A stretch of 53,144 bases of DNA from the NCBI GenBank assembly GCA_023266335.1, contig JAHFQJ010000014.1, positions 1-53,144 of the forward strand. Direction: 5' to 3'. The DNA is from Burkholderiaceae bacterium. Its GTDB lineage: Bacteria; Pseudomonadota; Gammaproteobacteria; Burkholderiales; Burkholderiaceae. A model generated the notes under the pieces. That model saw only the letters and a program-made list of their open reading frames with translations, was not told where the DNA came from and did no database searches. The translations under genes and the position numbers were made by a program. This document shows positions 27,844 through 37,735 of the stretch, in pieces; positions within the stretch are counted from its first letter, which is position 1, and each line of letters starts with the position of its first letter.

Positions 27844-28752
27844 TCAGCCGTCTTGCCAATGCAGTTTTTTTCTTAAAACATCGTAGTAATTATAATTGGG
27901 ATGATGAACAAATATAATTTTATACGCACTTTTTTGTATATGAATTTCATCGCCCTGCTGTAAATTAGTATAACTTTGCATATCAAAATTTACCATACAG
28001 TCTTTAGTACCGCTAATTTTTACCACAATATTACTAGATGCAGGAATGACAATCGGACGGTCAGATAAACTATGCGGAGCAATCGGAGCTAGAACCAAAT
28101 CATTAGTTTGCGGGTGTAATATAGGACCTCCAACCGACAAAGCATAAGCAGTAGAACCTGTAGGCGTAGAAATTATTAATCCGTCTGCTCTTTGCTTACA
28201 CATATAAGCACTATCCACACTAATTTCAATTTCTATCATGCCGTTAGCGATATGGCGGTTTACCACTACATCATTGACAGCCAAGCCTTCAAATACAGAT
28301 TCTGAATTACCATTTTGTACCACCTTAGCCTGCAGTACCCATCTTTCATCTAAAGAATATTGTCCTCTTAAAATCGGAATTAGATAAGAGGTTATATCTT
28401 GTAAATTTATATCTGTAATAAAACCTAAACGCCCGCTATTAATACCGATTAAAGGAATATTTTCCTTACATAATGCACGTGCAACGCCAAGCATTGTGCC
28501 ATCACCGCCTACGACAATGACAAAATCTAAGTTTAGTTTATGAGTAATATTTTCTAATTCAATAATCTCATAACCATCTTTAGCGGAAATCTCATTATAA
28601 AATGCTGTTTTATGCTCTATAAAAATTTTGTAGCCATATTCTTGGCAAATGTGAAGTAACTGGGTCAAACTTTGCCGGTGAATTGGCTGATTATGTTTGC
28701 CGATAATTGCAAGGCGGTTGTTTTTTATTGTAGAGGATAATATATTCTGCAT
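27844..28752 (-). CDS. nadK: NAD kinase
   Basis: NadK phosphorylates NAD to NADP using ATP. It has 302 residues, a typical bacterial length. Motifs: FVIVVGGDGTMLGVAR (GGDG loop), GINSGRLGFITD, the NE/D-type segment GLAVNDVVVNRH, and GLIISTPTGSTAYALSVGGPI, the conserved Gly-rich motif near the C-terminal domain. It is monocistronic; 181 bp separates it from the divergent argH, where promoters for both must lie. Confidence 0.96.
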   Translation of the reverse strand: MQNILSSTIKNNRLAIIGKHNQPIHRQSLTQLLHICQEYGYKIFIEHKTAFYNEISAKDGYEIIELENITHKLNLDFVIVVGGDGTMLGVARALCKENIPLIGINSGRLGFITDINLQDITSYLIPILRGQYSLDERWVLQAKVVQNGNSESVFEGLAVNDVVVNRHIANGMIEIEISVDSAYMCKQRADGLIISTPTGSTAYALSVGGPILHPQTNDLVLAPIAPHSLSDRPIVIPASSNIVVKISGTKDCMVNFDMQSYTNLQQGDEIHIQKSAYKIIFVHHPNYNYYDVLRKKLHWQDG

Positions 28753-28933
28753 TATAGTATTTTTATTACTCTGTTTATCTTGGAATATTTTGGGATATTA
28801 AGTATATACTCATTTTGAATGCAAAGCAGAAATTGCAGCTAAATGAACTTAGCCGCACCAATATACCAAGCAATATCATATATGTTATTATAACAAATTA
28901 CTAAAATTAATATAGCTATAGCTAAAAATTAAC

Positions 28934-30337
28934 ATGAGTTCTCAATTACACAATAAACAACAAGGCTGGTCTGCATTATTCAGCGAACCAATGAGTGATT
29001 TAGTAAAACGCTATACAGCTTCGGTATTTTTTGACAAGCGTTTAGCAAAATATGATATTCAAGGCTCACTCGCACATGCAAAAATGCTGGCGGTGCAAAA
29101 TATTATTAGTCAGGAAGACTTAGAAAATATTGAACACGGTATGCAGGAAATTTTAGCCGAAATCCAAGACAATAAATTTGATTGGCAGTTAGATTTAGAA
29201 GATGTGCATTTAAATATTGAAGCAAGACTGACTGAAAAAGTTGGTGTTTCAGGAAAAAGGCTGCATACAGGACGTTCACGTAATGACCAAATTGCAACTG
29301 ATTTGCGCTTATGGTTAAGAGAAGAAAATGATAATTTAATTCATTTATTGAAATCACTACAGCTAGCATTAGTAAATTTAGCACGGCAGCATACAGAAAC
29401 TATTATGCCTGGGTTCACCCATTTACAAGTAGCACAGCCAGTTAGCTTTGCTCATCATTTAATGGCATACTACGAAATGTTTAAACGTGATGCAGAGCGT
29501 CTGCATGATGCCGGAAAACGTATTAACACTATGCCGCTTGGCTGTGCCGCCTTGGCAGGAACAAGCTACCCGATTAACCGTGAATTAACTGCACAATATT
29601 TAGGTTTTGAACGTATTTGCCAAAATTCTCTTGATGCGGTGTCAGACCGTGATTTTGTAATTGAATTCTGCTCTCATGCCAGTTTAATTATGATGCATAT
29701 TTCCCGTTTTTCTGAAGAATTGATTTTATGGATGAACCCGCAATTTGCCTTTATTGACTTAGCTGACCGTTTTTGTACCGGCTCGTCAATTATGCCTCAA
29801 AAGAAAAATCCGGACGTACCGGAATTAGCTCGCGGCAAAGCCTCGCGTGTATTTGGGCATACCATGGCATTATTAGTTTTAATGAAAGCTCAACCCTTAG
29901 CTTATAATAAAGATAATCAAGAAGATAAAGAACCTGTCTTTGATGTAGTAGATACAGTACGTGACACTTTACGTATTTTTATTGAAATGATTGCGGGTAT
30001 TAAAGTAAAAGCCCAAAACATGTTTGAGGCTGCACAAAAAGGTTATGCAAATGCTACTGATTTAGCTGATTATTTAACTAAAAAAGGTTTAGCATTTAGA
30101 GACGCACACGAAGCAACAGCTAAAATTGTGCATTATGCAATTGCGAATAATAAGCAGCTTGAAGAGTTAAGCCTAGAGCAAATGAAGCAAATTAGCCAAG
30201 CTGGTGAATATATTGAAGCAGATTTATTGGATAAATTAAGCATAATTTCTTGTATGAATGCACGCAATCATATTGGAGCGTCGGCTCAAAATATAGTTGA
30301 AGCGGCAATTATACAAGCAGAGCAAGAGTTAAAATAA
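28934..30337 (+). CDS. argH: Argininosuccinate lyase
   Basis: ArgH splits argininosuccinate into arginine and fumarate, the last step of arginine synthesis. It has 467 residues. The N-terminus ([39 protein letters not shown]) follows betaproteobacterial ArgH very closely. Later come [37 protein letters not shown] with the catalytic His region, and the fumarase/aspartase signature [16 protein letters not shown] with the catalytic Ser. It is divergent from nadK and upstream of aroC, with a 120-bp gap. Confidence 0.97.
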   Translation: MSSQLHNKQQGWSALFSEPMSDLVKRYTASVFFDKRLAKYDIQGSLAHAKMLAVQNIISQEDLENIEHGMQEILAEIQDNKFDWQLDLEDVHLNIEARLTEKVGVSGKRLHTGRSRNDQIATDLRLWLREENDNLIHLLKSLQLALVNLARQHTETIMPGFTHLQVAQPVSFAHHLMAYYEMFKRDAERLHDAGKRINTMPLGCAALAGTSYPINRELTAQYLGFERICQNSLDAVSDRDFVIEFCSHASLIMMHISRFSEELILWMNPQFAFIDLADRFCTGSSIMPQKKNPDVPELARGKASRVFGHTMALLVLMKAQPLAYNKDNQEDKEPVFDVVDTVRDTLRIFIEMIAGIKVKAQNMFEAAQKGYANATDLADYLTKKGLAFRDAHEATAKIVHYAIANNKQLEELSLEQMKQISQAGEYIEADLLDKLSIISCMNARNHIGASAQNIVEAAIIQAEQELK

Positions 30338-30457
30338 TATACTATCCAAGAAAGCAAAAGCATAAATTCAATTACGGGTTACATACTAATTCAATATTAA
30401 TACAATGTAAATTTTACCTATGATAAAATATATTATATTCAATAAAATATATAACAT

Positions 30458-31543
30458 ATGTCTGGCAATACACTTGGTTTATTATTTACAGTTACTACCT
30501 TTGGAGAATCTCATGGACCGGCAATCGGATGCATAATTGACGGATGTCCGCCGAATATTGAGTTAAATATGGAAGCTATTCAGCATGATTTGGATAGAAG
30601 AAAACCTGGAACAAGCCGCCATGTAACGCAAAGGCAGGAAGAAGATAAGTTTCAAATTTTATCCGGCATATTTGAAGGTAAAACTACAGGTGCGCCTATT
30701 GCAATTTTAATCCAAAATACTGACCAGCGCAGTAAAGATTATGGAAATATATCAAATCAGTTTAGACCGGGGCATGCAGATTATACCTATTGGCATAAAT
30801 ATGGAATCCGCGACCACAGAGGCGGAGGACGCTCATCAGCACGATTAACTGCTCCAATTGTAGCCGCAGGCGCGATTGCTAAGCAAGTATTGAAAAAAAT
30901 GCATAATATAAAAATATACGGTTATATGGAGCAGTTAGGCGAAATTCATATACCATTTGAAAATGCAGATTATATTGAAAATAATCCATTTTTTGCACCC
31001 AATCTCACAATTTTACCTCAACTTGAAGAGTATATGGATAATCTACGTAAAAGCGGAGATTCTTGCGGAGCTAAATTATGTGTAGCTGCATCTAATATGC
31101 CGATTGGTTTAGGCGAACCGGTATTTGACAGACTAGATGCAGATATTGCACATGCAATGATGGGTATAAATGCAGTTAAAGGCGTGGAAATTGGTGATGG
31201 ATTTGCGGTGGTATCCCAAAAAGGCAGTGAACATGGCGATAATATTCTGCCGGAAAAAAATGAATACGGATTAAATAAATTTGCATCTAACCATTCAGGC
31301 GGAATTTTAGGCGGTATATCAACAGGTCAGGATATAAAAGTAAGCATAGCTGTAAAACCAACCTCAAGCATCAGAATTTATAAAGATTCTATAGATATTA
31401 ACGGCAATGCATGTCAAGTACAAACCATCGGCAGACATGACCCTTGTGTTGGAATACGTGCCACTCCAATAGCTGAAGCATTATTGGCTTTAGTATTAAC
31501 TGACCATGTATTACGTAATAAAGGGCAGTGCAGTAAATTTTAG
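30458..31543 (+). CDS. aroC: Chorismate synthase
   Basis: AroC converts EPSP to chorismate with reduced FMN, the last common step to aromatic amino acids and folate. It has 361 residues, as in E. coli. Signatures: [39 protein letters not shown] followed by [11 protein letters not shown], and the C-terminal [17 protein letters not shown]. It stands close before an Rpn nuclease gene (18 bp), which may be carried on the same transcript without being related. Confidence 0.97.
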   Translation: MSGNTLGLLFTVTTFGESHGPAIGCIIDGCPPNIELNMEAIQHDLDRRKPGTSRHVTQRQEEDKFQILSGIFEGKTTGAPIAILIQNTDQRSKDYGNISNQFRPGHADYTYWHKYGIRDHRGGGRSSARLTAPIVAAGAIAKQVLKKMHNIKIYGYMEQLGEIHIPFENADYIENNPFFAPNLTILPQLEEYMDNLRKSGDSCGAKLCVAASNMPIGLGEPVFDRLDADIAHAMMGINAVKGVEIGDGFAVVSQKGSEHGDNILPEKNEYGLNKFASNHSGGILGGISTGQDIKVSIAVKPTSSIRIYKDSIDINGNACQVQTIGRHDPCVGIRATPIAEALLALVLTDHVLRNKGQCSKF

Positions 31544-31561
31544 GTAAATAAAGAAGGGAAT

Positions 31562-32413
31562 ATGTCAAAATATATCAATCCGTTTACAGATTTCGGGTTT
31601 AAAAAGCTGTTCGGCGAAAACAGTTCTAAAATTTACTTGGCAGATTTTTTAAACAGTATTTTAGAACCGTATTTATCTGAACCAATCATTAGTATTGAAA
31701 ACCGCAAAAGCGAAATGCTCGGCAGAAAAGTAAGCGATAGAAATGCAGTATTTGACCTATATTGTTTTACGCAAAATGGCGAACGCATTATAGTAGAAAT
31801 GCAGAAAGTAGAACAGGAATATTTTAGAGACAGAAGTTTATACTACTCAACATTTGCTATAACAGAACAGGCAAAAAAAGGTAAAACAGACGGGACATAT
31901 TGGGACTTCAAACTAGACCCAGTATATTGCGTAGGAATTTTAAACTTTAATTTTAGCGATAAAGAAAAATACTTACATATAGGTAAAATTTTAGATGTAC
32001 AAGACCATGACAATTTAATTGATAATGTAACCTTTGCATTTATTGAGATGAAAAAGTTTGAAAAAGACATAAAAATCTGTAAGACTAAACAGGATAAATG
32101 GCTGTATACCTTACACAATATAGCAAAACTGCAGGAAGTGCCGCCGGAACTAGAAGAACAGGTATTTATAGATTTCTTTCATGAAGCAGAAATAAATGCT
32201 TTAAAATCAGAAGATTTAGGAGCATATCAGGACAGTTTAAACTATTTCAGAGATTTACATATTATTGAAAATCAGAACCTTAAAAAAGGCAGATTAGAAG
32301 GTAAGTTAGAAGGCAAGTTAGAAATGGCTAAGTCAATGAAGAAAGAAGGTTTAGATATAAAAATAATTCAAAAAATAAGCGGTTTGAAAAATGAGGATAT
32401 AGATAAACTGTAA
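31562..32413 (+). CDS. Rpn-family PD-(D/E)XK nuclease/transposase, copy 1
   Basis: A 283-residue protein of the recombination-promoting nuclease (Rpn, TIGR01784) family. The N-terminal INPFTDFGFKKLFGENSSK is the hallmark opening. AVFDLYCFTQNGERIIVEMQK gives the Asp and the E-x-Q catalytic pair of the PD-(D/E)XK core. ITEQAKKG and WDFKLDPVYCVGIL follow. The C-terminus has the usual short repeats, RLEGKLEGKLE, before a helix-turn-helix-like end (IIQKISGLKNEDI). GAAGGGAAT precedes the ATG. Rpn proteins cut DNA and stimulate RecA-independent recombination; many genomes carry several. A second copy is at 43117. Confidence 0.9.
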   Translation: MSKYINPFTDFGFKKLFGENSSKIYLADFLNSILEPYLSEPIISIENRKSEMLGRKVSDRNAVFDLYCFTQNGERIIVEMQKVEQEYFRDRSLYYSTFAITEQAKKGKTDGTYWDFKLDPVYCVGILNFNFSDKEKYLHIGKILDVQDHDNLIDNVTFAFIEMKKFEKDIKICKTKQDKWLYTLHNIAKLQEVPPELEEQVFIDFFHEAEINALKSEDLGAYQDSLNYFRDLHIIENQNLKKGRLEGKLEGKLEMAKSMKKEGLDIKIIQKISGLKNEDIDKL

Positions 32414-32456
32414 ACTTCAAGGCTTAGGGCAAATAATAACATGCTGATAAAAATGC

Positions 32457-34238
32457 TTAGCTGTAATATTCTTCTATTTGTGTTTTATAGTAAGCATAAA
32501 TAGCCTGTCTTTTCTTTTTATGTGTAACCGTAAGCAAGCCGTTTTGTAAAAATGCAGGCACTATAATATAGTGATGAACCCTTTCAAACCTAGGCAGATT
32601 TATATTTATATCACGCAAGTGCTGTTTTATCTGCTGATGTAAGTCTTGTGCATCTATAAATCTTGAATCTATGTTTAACAAAGCAAGTAAACTCGTTTGA
32701 TTATCCCCAACTAAGCATACATCTTCTATATATTTATGCTGTGTAATTAATTCTTCTATTTTATTTGGATGGATATTTTCTCCATTTTCTGTAATTATAA
32801 TTTCTTTAGTGCGTCCAATAATATGCAGATATTCATTGTGTGCTATTTTTGCAACGTCTCCAGTATTAAACCATGGTTTAGTTTTTTCATCATTTTTTAT
32901 ATACTCTTTTAGTAAAGTATCACCACTTAATAAAAGTTCACCTTGTTCAGAAAAACTTACCTTAACGCTAGGTAATATTTTACCGCACCCTTGATTTTTT
33001 TTGTAATAGGGCTGAACTGAAACTACACCAGCTGTTTCAGTCATGCCAAAACCTTCACATACTCTAATACCCAAAGATTCAAAATATTGTTTTTGAATTT
33101 TACATACAGGAGCGCCACCGACAACCAATAATTTTAAATTTCCGCCTAATTGCTCATGTAATGGCTTAAATAATTTTTTCTGTAAATTATGCATATACAT
33201 TGGAAGTTTATAGGGTAATTTTTGCCATATATTCCCTAATTTTTCAAATATATGAATTAACTTTTGGGTAAAAACAGGTTTTTTGTTAATACTGTGTTTT
33301 ATTTGAGTTTTAAGCCTTGTTACCACTTTAGGCACAGCAAATAAAATACTAGGTTTTACCATTTTAATATCAGGTATAAAATAATTCACCCCGCGGCTAA
33401 AATAGCTATGGGCTTTAATAATTACCGCAATATATAAACCAATTCTGCCAAATACATGAGATAAAGGCATCCAATGAAACATCGTGCTGTCCATTGCGTT
33501 AAACCCGAGCGTTTGATATGCCTCAACCGCTGTTTTTAGTAAAGAATATTGAGATAATAGTACCCCTTTTGCATTTCCTCCTGTACCAGATGTAAATGCT
33601 GCAGTATGAGATAATCCGCTTTTATTTAAATCCTGCTCCAAATTGATTTCTAATTCAGATAAGAAAATATTTTCTGAAAAAATATCTATCTTTGTAATAT
33701 TATTATCACAATGTGTAATATTATTACATTCATTACACTGATTTTTTTCAAAAAAGTACGTTTCCGGCACATCAACTAATATAATTGGTAATTTTAAACC
33801 CAATTGTAACAAGCTGTTTTGCAATGTGTGAACAAGATAATCACAGCATATGATTACATCTGGGTTTTCTAATTTCACCGCATGACATAAATCTATTTCC
33901 TGCCATGCATTATGATACATAAAGCTAGTAGCACCAATTTCTAAGCAAGCCGCATCGCTTAGTATCCATGCATAAGAAGCAGGTAAAAATATACCAACTT
34001 TATTAAAGTTAGCAGAAAGTAAAAAACTGCTTATATATTTAAAACGCTGATAAAACTGCTGCCAATTATCTGTATGTAAATTGGGTTCTTGCAGTTTATG
34101 GTCAACTTCAGATGAATGATTAAATTTCCAATGGCTGAAAGCATTATCATTGGGCGACTTTTCCACACGTAAACGGATAAGCTGACTAATGCTTGTAATA
34201 CTATTTAAATTTAAATCCGTGATATTTCTTTTAAACAT
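32457..34238 (-). CDS. AMP-dependent synthetase, long-chain acyl-CoA synthetase-like
   Basis: A 593-residue adenylate-forming enzyme. The phosphate-binding loop reads AAFTSGTGGNAKGVLLSQY, with Gly and Ala where TSGTTGNPKG is usual. EGFGMTETAGVVS is the A5 motif, WFNTGDVAKI the A7 motif, and IIGRTKEIIITENGENIHP the A8 region with an Asn in the usual Gly-Glu-Asn-Ile-x-Pro stretch. The C-terminal Lys-bearing end (LTVTHKKKRQAI) is present. Length and motif details fit the FadD15-like long-chain fatty acid class. It would activate exogenous or recycled fatty acids. Convergent with the Rpn gene. Confidence 0.85.
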   Translation of the reverse strand: MFKRNITDLNLNSITSISQLIRLRVEKSPNDNAFSHWKFNHSSEVDHKLQEPNLHTDNWQQFYQRFKYISSFLLSANFNKVGIFLPASYAWILSDAACLEIGATSFMYHNAWQEIDLCHAVKLENPDVIICCDYLVHTLQNSLLQLGLKLPIILVDVPETYFFEKNQCNECNNITHCDNNITKIDIFSENIFLSELEINLEQDLNKSGLSHTAAFTSGTGGNAKGVLLSQYSLLKTAVEAYQTLGFNAMDSTMFHWMPLSHVFGRIGLYIAVIIKAHSYFSRGVNYFIPDIKMVKPSILFAVPKVVTRLKTQIKHSINKKPVFTQKLIHIFEKLGNIWQKLPYKLPMYMHNLQKKLFKPLHEQLGGNLKLLVVGGAPVCKIQKQYFESLGIRVCEGFGMTETAGVVSVQPYYKKNQGCGKILPSVKVSFSEQGELLLSGDTLLKEYIKNDEKTKPWFNTGDVAKIAHNEYLHIIGRTKEIIITENGENIHPNKIEELITQHKYIEDVCLVGDNQTSLLALLNIDSRFIDAQDLHQQIKQHLRDININLPRFERVHHYIIVPAFLQNGLLTVTHKKKRQAIYAYYKTQIEEYYS

Positions 34239-34418
34239 ATATAACTTTGAGTGATAACAAATATATAATTTATATTATATATGAGTTACTTAAAGCTATA
34301 ATATTTTTTAATTATAGAAATATAGATTGTTATAGAAAAACTGTCTTTAAATTATCAATGTTGATTTTATCGTATTTTTATGCAAGACTTAATAAAGAAT
34401 ATAAAAAAGGAGCCTTAT

Positions 34419-34670
34419 ATGACACTAGAAAGTTTAATAATATTTTTAGCCATAGGAGCTATCGCAGGCTGGCTAGCCGGATTTATTATGAAAGGTGGAG
34501 GCTATGGTCTATTAGGCGATATAGTTTTAGGCATAATTGGTTCAGTTATAGGCGGAGTTGTATTTCGTTTATTAGGAATTTTCACAATTTCAACTCTAGG
34601 AACAATTATAGCATCAACCATTGGTGCTGTAATATTAATCGCTATTTTACGCGTAATGAAAAAAGCATAA
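34419..34670 (+). CDS. GlsB/YeaQ/YmgE family membrane protein
   Basis: I start at MTLESLIIFLAIGAIAGWLA (ATG 34419), which has AAAAAAGGAG 8 bases upstream; an earlier in-frame ATG at 34380 is not needed. The 83-residue protein has three hydrophobic helices with Gly-rich turns (GWLAGFIMKGGGYGLLGDI, GIIGSVIGGVVF), the pattern of this family, once called transglycosylase-associated and linked to general stress. It is followed after 12 bp by a coiled-coil gene and they form a probable pair. Confidence 0.88.
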   Translation: MTLESLIIFLAIGAIAGWLAGFIMKGGGYGLLGDIVLGIIGSVIGGVVFRLLGIFTISTLGTIIASTIGAVILIAILRVMKKA

Positions 34671-34682
34671 AGGATAATTATT

Positions 34683-34973
34683 ATGACAACTAAACAAGAA
34701 TACAAAGAAAAAATTGAAGCTGAAATTTCACAACTGCAGCATAAATTAGATGCGGTCAAACAAGAAGCTAAAAGCCAAGCAGCATCTGCTAGGGTTAAAT
34801 ATGATGAGGTGATTGATAATATGCAGCATCAAATTGAAAATGCTAGAGGCAAATTAAATGAACTAAGTAATGCGGCTGAAGGTGCATGGGATAAAATGAA
34901 ATGTGAATTAGAAGATTCATGGAGTTCAGTCAAAAATATGTTTAGTGCTGCAATTGATAAAATTAAGAAGTAA
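34683..34973 (+). CDS. Small coiled-coil protein, stress-type
   Basis: A 96-residue, highly charged, Ala/Glu/Lys-rich protein with continuous heptads: KIEAEISQLQHKLDAVKQEA, then SARVKYDEVIDNMQHQIENA, and an end AWDKMKCELEDSWSSVKNMF. The AWxxMKxxLExxWxxVK ending is shared by a family of short soluble coiled-coil proteins in proteobacteria and cyanobacteria, of unknown function. The ribosome site AGGATAA lies just after the GlsB-like gene, so the two are probably co-expressed. Confidence 0.7.
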   Translation: MTTKQEYKEKIEAEISQLQHKLDAVKQEAKSQAASARVKYDEVIDNMQHQIENARGKLNELSNAAEGAWDKMKCELEDSWSSVKNMFSAAIDKIKK

Positions 34974-35072
34974 TTATAAGATAAATAAATGGCAAAAGAT
35001 TAAATAGTGCTTACAATTACATATTTTAGTAAAGAGTAAAGCTATATAACTTTTGCCGATATGTAAGATGAA

Positions 35073-35282
35073 TTATTGTTTTGTTTTTTTAATTTTAGAT
35101 TCTGTGTGTTTTTTGGGTTCAGTCGCTTTCTTATAAGCATCATATCTAGCCCGTTCTTTTCTTGTATTTTCTTTAATTTGTTTTAAGTTCTCAATAGGGT
35201 TTAAAGTTGTGTTAGCATGGGCTAATCCTCCTATAACGAATAAAGAAGAAATAAACACATAATTTTTTAACATTTTTTTCAT
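35073..35282 (-). CDS. Small exported basic protein
   Basis: A 69-residue ORF with a clear signal peptide (MKKMLKNYVFISSLFVIGGL, cleavage probably after AHA) and a short, lysine-rich mature part with a KKHTESKIKKTKQ tail. It lies 90 bp downstream of the TonB receptor on the same strand. AGGCAAATATG gives a weak ribosome site. No family is recognised; any link to the receptor is only by position. Confidence 0.5.
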   Translation of the reverse strand: MKKMLKNYVFISSLFVIGGLAHANTTLNPIENLKQIKENTRKERARYDAYKKATEPKKHTESKIKKTKQ

Positions 35283-35372
35283 ATTTGCCTTTAATTAAAA
35301 CTTAGTACCATAGTTATCTATTGTATATACACTTTTAAAAAGCTACATTAAATTTATTAAATAGTTCTTGTG

Positions 35373-37550
35373 TTACTTAAAATCAAAGCTTATACTAGCC
35401 TTATATATTCTTGGTGCTCCTAAATGAATATAGCTTTCTCCAAATGCCTCGCCTGCATCTTTCCAATATCTTTTATTGAAAATATTATCTGCACCTAACC
35501 TAAAGTTTATATTATTAATATATGCATTATTAACTCGTTTATTGTACCTTAAACCTATATCTGTAATAGTATAAGCTGGAACTTTAACGCTAGCATCTTT
35601 AGTCACGGCTTTCGCTTTAGTATGAGAAATATTTGCATTCACTGATAAGCCGTTAATGGCTTCAATATTGTACTCAGCCCATAAATTACCTTGGAATTTA
35701 GGTACATTTACTGCATCTGCATTATTATAACTGGCTATATTTGTATTTTTTTGGCTAGCTTTTAGATAATATGTAGCTCCCATACCATAATTTAAATTCT
35801 GCCAGCGGTTAGTTAAATTCAATTCAATGCCGTGCCTTTGTTCAATACCGTTCTGCACAAATTGAAAAGTGTTGGTTTCAACATATTCAAAAGGTCTTTT
35901 AATATCAAAAATAGCTGATTTAATATTTAAATTATCATAATAATAATTTATGCCTAATTCAGTCTGCCTGCTGATTCTTGGAGGTAAGTAGCTTGAATTA
36001 TAGTCAATAATATCTTTATTTCTGCCAATTTCAATATTTTTTGCATATTTTATGTAGCTTGAAAAATGATTATCCCAATTTTGTAAAATTCCAATATTGG
36101 GCAGAAATTTATATATATTGATATGAGATTTTTCTTGTCCAATCGGTATAGAAGTGCCGGAAAAAGATTTTTCATCAATAAAGCTAAAGCGCCCGCCTAA
36201 AAATAATTTAGTATTATTTATAGATAAAGTATCTTTTATAAAGATACTATTTTGTTGGTGCTTAAGCTGTGTGTAAGCAGGCTGTACGGCTTCTCCAGTT
36301 AAAGTATACGGAGAAATAACTATATCAGGATGATAAATATTTCTAACTTCTTTACCAATACTTACAGAATCTGACCCAGATTTACTAAAATCTAAAAATG
36401 CATAACCAATGCCGAAATTATGCTTAATTTTTGCTGTATCAAAAACTGTATTCAAGCTCAATTCAGCATAATTATTAGTATATTTTTGATTTAAACTTTG
36501 ATAATCAGCCAGTTTATAATTGCCGTTGGTTTTAAAAGAATAAGGAAAAGCTACATAATCATCAATATCCGCAACACTTCTTTGTAAACTGGCTTGAATA
36601 TTAATGCTGGGAGTAAATTCATATTTTATTTTTGTACCTGCATTATAAGATTTGGTATCAACAGGCTTTATCCAGTCTGCATTATTTAGCATAGTTTCTG
36701 TGTCTGCATTTTGCGGAATAGCTGTGCCGCCAAGTAGCTGATAACCCGGTACGCTGTATTGTTTATGATGCTGATAATCTGCATCAAACTGCCAGCTTAG
36801 CTTATCTTTTTTGCCGTCTAAGGCAATACTAGCTAAATATTTTTCACCTACGGCAGTTTTTACATAAGGTTTTAAATTGGCATAATCTAAATTCAATCTA
36901 TAACCTAAAGAGTCAAAGCCTAAATTTTGGGTATAAATTTTACCTATATCTAAACCAAAGCCGTATTCCCCAGAGCCTTGCACATGGCTATTAAATTGCT
37001 TAATATTTTTAGCCCGTTTGGTAATGTAGTTAACTGCACCGCCGGAACTAGCATTATTGCTTTCAAGAGCATCAGCTCCTTTAATAATTTCAATTTGTTC
37101 TTTATTGGCTAAATTAGGAATTTGGCGGTGAGAACTTGGTATGCCGTTAATTAAATAACTTGCGTCTAAATTCAAGGGCAAACCCCTCAAACTAAAATTT
37201 TCCTGATAACCAAGCGGAGCGTAATTTTGATTCAAACTGCTGTCAAGTTTGGCAACATCTGCTAAAGTATTGGCTTGTATATTTACAATTTTATTATTAT
37301 TAACTTGGTTTGCATTGATAAGCAGGTTTTGATTTTTTAAACTATTTTGAATATTATCCAAATTATCCGTATTTAATTTATTATTACTTTTATTTACTCC
37401 GTTCACCTCAATAACTTTTATTTGTTCTTCTTGGGCATAAGCGGCATGTACATAATTACTATTTAATAAGACAATAACAGATAAATAAAGAGAGGATAAA
37501 GAAAAACCAAAGCAATAAGCAGTAGTATTTTTTGCCATATTAAGCCCCAT
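35373..37550 (-). CDS. TonB-dependent outer-membrane receptor, predicted thiamine uptake
   Basis: A 725-residue protein with a signal sequence (about residues 1-38), a plug domain (about 60-190, with NLRG-like FSLRGLPLNLDASYLING, LANKEQIEIIKGADALESNN, SSGGAVNYITKRA) and a 22-strand-type beta barrel ending in APRIYKASISFDFK with a terminal aromatic Phe near the end. The N-terminal HVIEV-like segment IKVIEVNGVNK is the TonB-box region. A TPP riboswitch lies directly upstream, so the substrate is probably thiamine or a relative, as predicted for other receptors under this riboswitch. It needs TonB-ExbB-ExbD, which are not in the window. Sequence alone might have suggested a siderophore receptor. 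Confidence 0.9.
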   Translation of the reverse strand: MGLNMAKNTTAYCFGFSLSSLYLSVIVLLNSNYVHAAYAQEEQIKVIEVNGVNKSNNKLNTDNLDNIQNSLKNQNLLINANQVNNNKIVNIQANTLADVAKLDSSLNQNYAPLGYQENFSLRGLPLNLDASYLINGIPSSHRQIPNLANKEQIEIIKGADALESNNASSGGAVNYITKRAKNIKQFNSHVQGSGEYGFGLDIGKIYTQNLGFDSLGYRLNLDYANLKPYVKTAVGEKYLASIALDGKKDKLSWQFDADYQHHKQYSVPGYQLLGGTAIPQNADTETMLNNADWIKPVDTKSYNAGTKIKYEFTPSINIQASLQRSVADIDDYVAFPYSFKTNGNYKLADYQSLNQKYTNNYAELSLNTVFDTAKIKHNFGIGYAFLDFSKSGSDSVSIGKEVRNIYHPDIVISPYTLTGEAVQPAYTQLKHQQNSIFIKDTLSINNTKLFLGGRFSFIDEKSFSGTSIPIGQEKSHINIYKFLPNIGILQNWDNHFSSYIKYAKNIEIGRNKDIIDYNSSYLPPRISRQTELGINYYYDNLNIKSAIFDIKRPFEYVETNTFQFVQNGIEQRHGIELNLTNRWQNLNYGMGATYYLKASQKNTNIASYNNADAVNVPKFQGNLWAEYNIEAINGLSVNANISHTKAKAVTKDASVKVPAYTITDIGLRYNKRVNNAYINNINFRLGADNIFNKRYWKDAGEAFGESYIHLGAPRIYKASISFDFK

Positions 37551-37580
37551 ATATTAAACATAAAGAAAGGCTGAGGTATA

Positions 37581-37611
37581 CAAAAAGCTGATTGTGAAAA
37601 TTATTCAGCTT
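37581..37611 (-). terminator. Terminator stem of the TPP riboswitch
   Basis: On the minus strand AAGCTGA (37611-37605) pairs with TCAGCTT (37591-37585), followed by TTTTTG. The first arm overlaps the aptamer's P1 3' strand. Both stems therefore cannot form at once unless the arm is shared, which is the layout of a transcription-terminating switch. Confidence 0.75.
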
Positions 37612-37711
37612 CCCTACGCTTGTATAAACAAGATCAGGTTCAGAGGGTATTTCTCACTTTATTTTATTTATTATTTTAATTAATACTTAAAAATAAAGAC
37701 CCCTAGCCGTG
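37605..37711 (-). promoter_or_regulatory. TPP riboswitch (THI element)
   Basis: Read on the minus strand, the leader has CGGCTAGGGGT (about 37711-37701), a long A+U-rich variable arm, then TGAGAAATACCC, TCTGAACCTGATCTTG and AGCGTAGGGAAGCTG (to about 37605). These are the conserved core strings of the TPP aptamer; closing stem P1 is CGGCT with AGCTG. The variable P3-like arm is long and A+T-rich. It ends about 55 bases before the receptor start, and its 3' strand is shared with a terminator, so TPP binding should reduce receptor synthesis. Confidence 0.93.
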
Positions 37712-37735
37712 AAATATTGTATCAGAAGTATTTAC

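Noticed and set aside
28800-28870. Possible second copy of the rnc-leader element upstream of argH
   Set aside because: Only short strings agree (TATATACTCATTT, GCAAAG) and the long hairpin is absent, so I could not support it as a repeat copy.
34247-34693. 148-codon ORF overlapping the GlsB-like and coiled-coil genes
   Set aside because: It reads through the GlsB-like gene in another frame and gives a Tyr/Arg/Asn-rich sequence without motifs; the GlsB-like frame has the good ribosome site.
34991-35056. GGCAAAAG/CTTTTGCC inverted repeat after the coiled-coil gene
   Set aside because: Arms are about 50 bases apart and no T tract follows; it may be chance.
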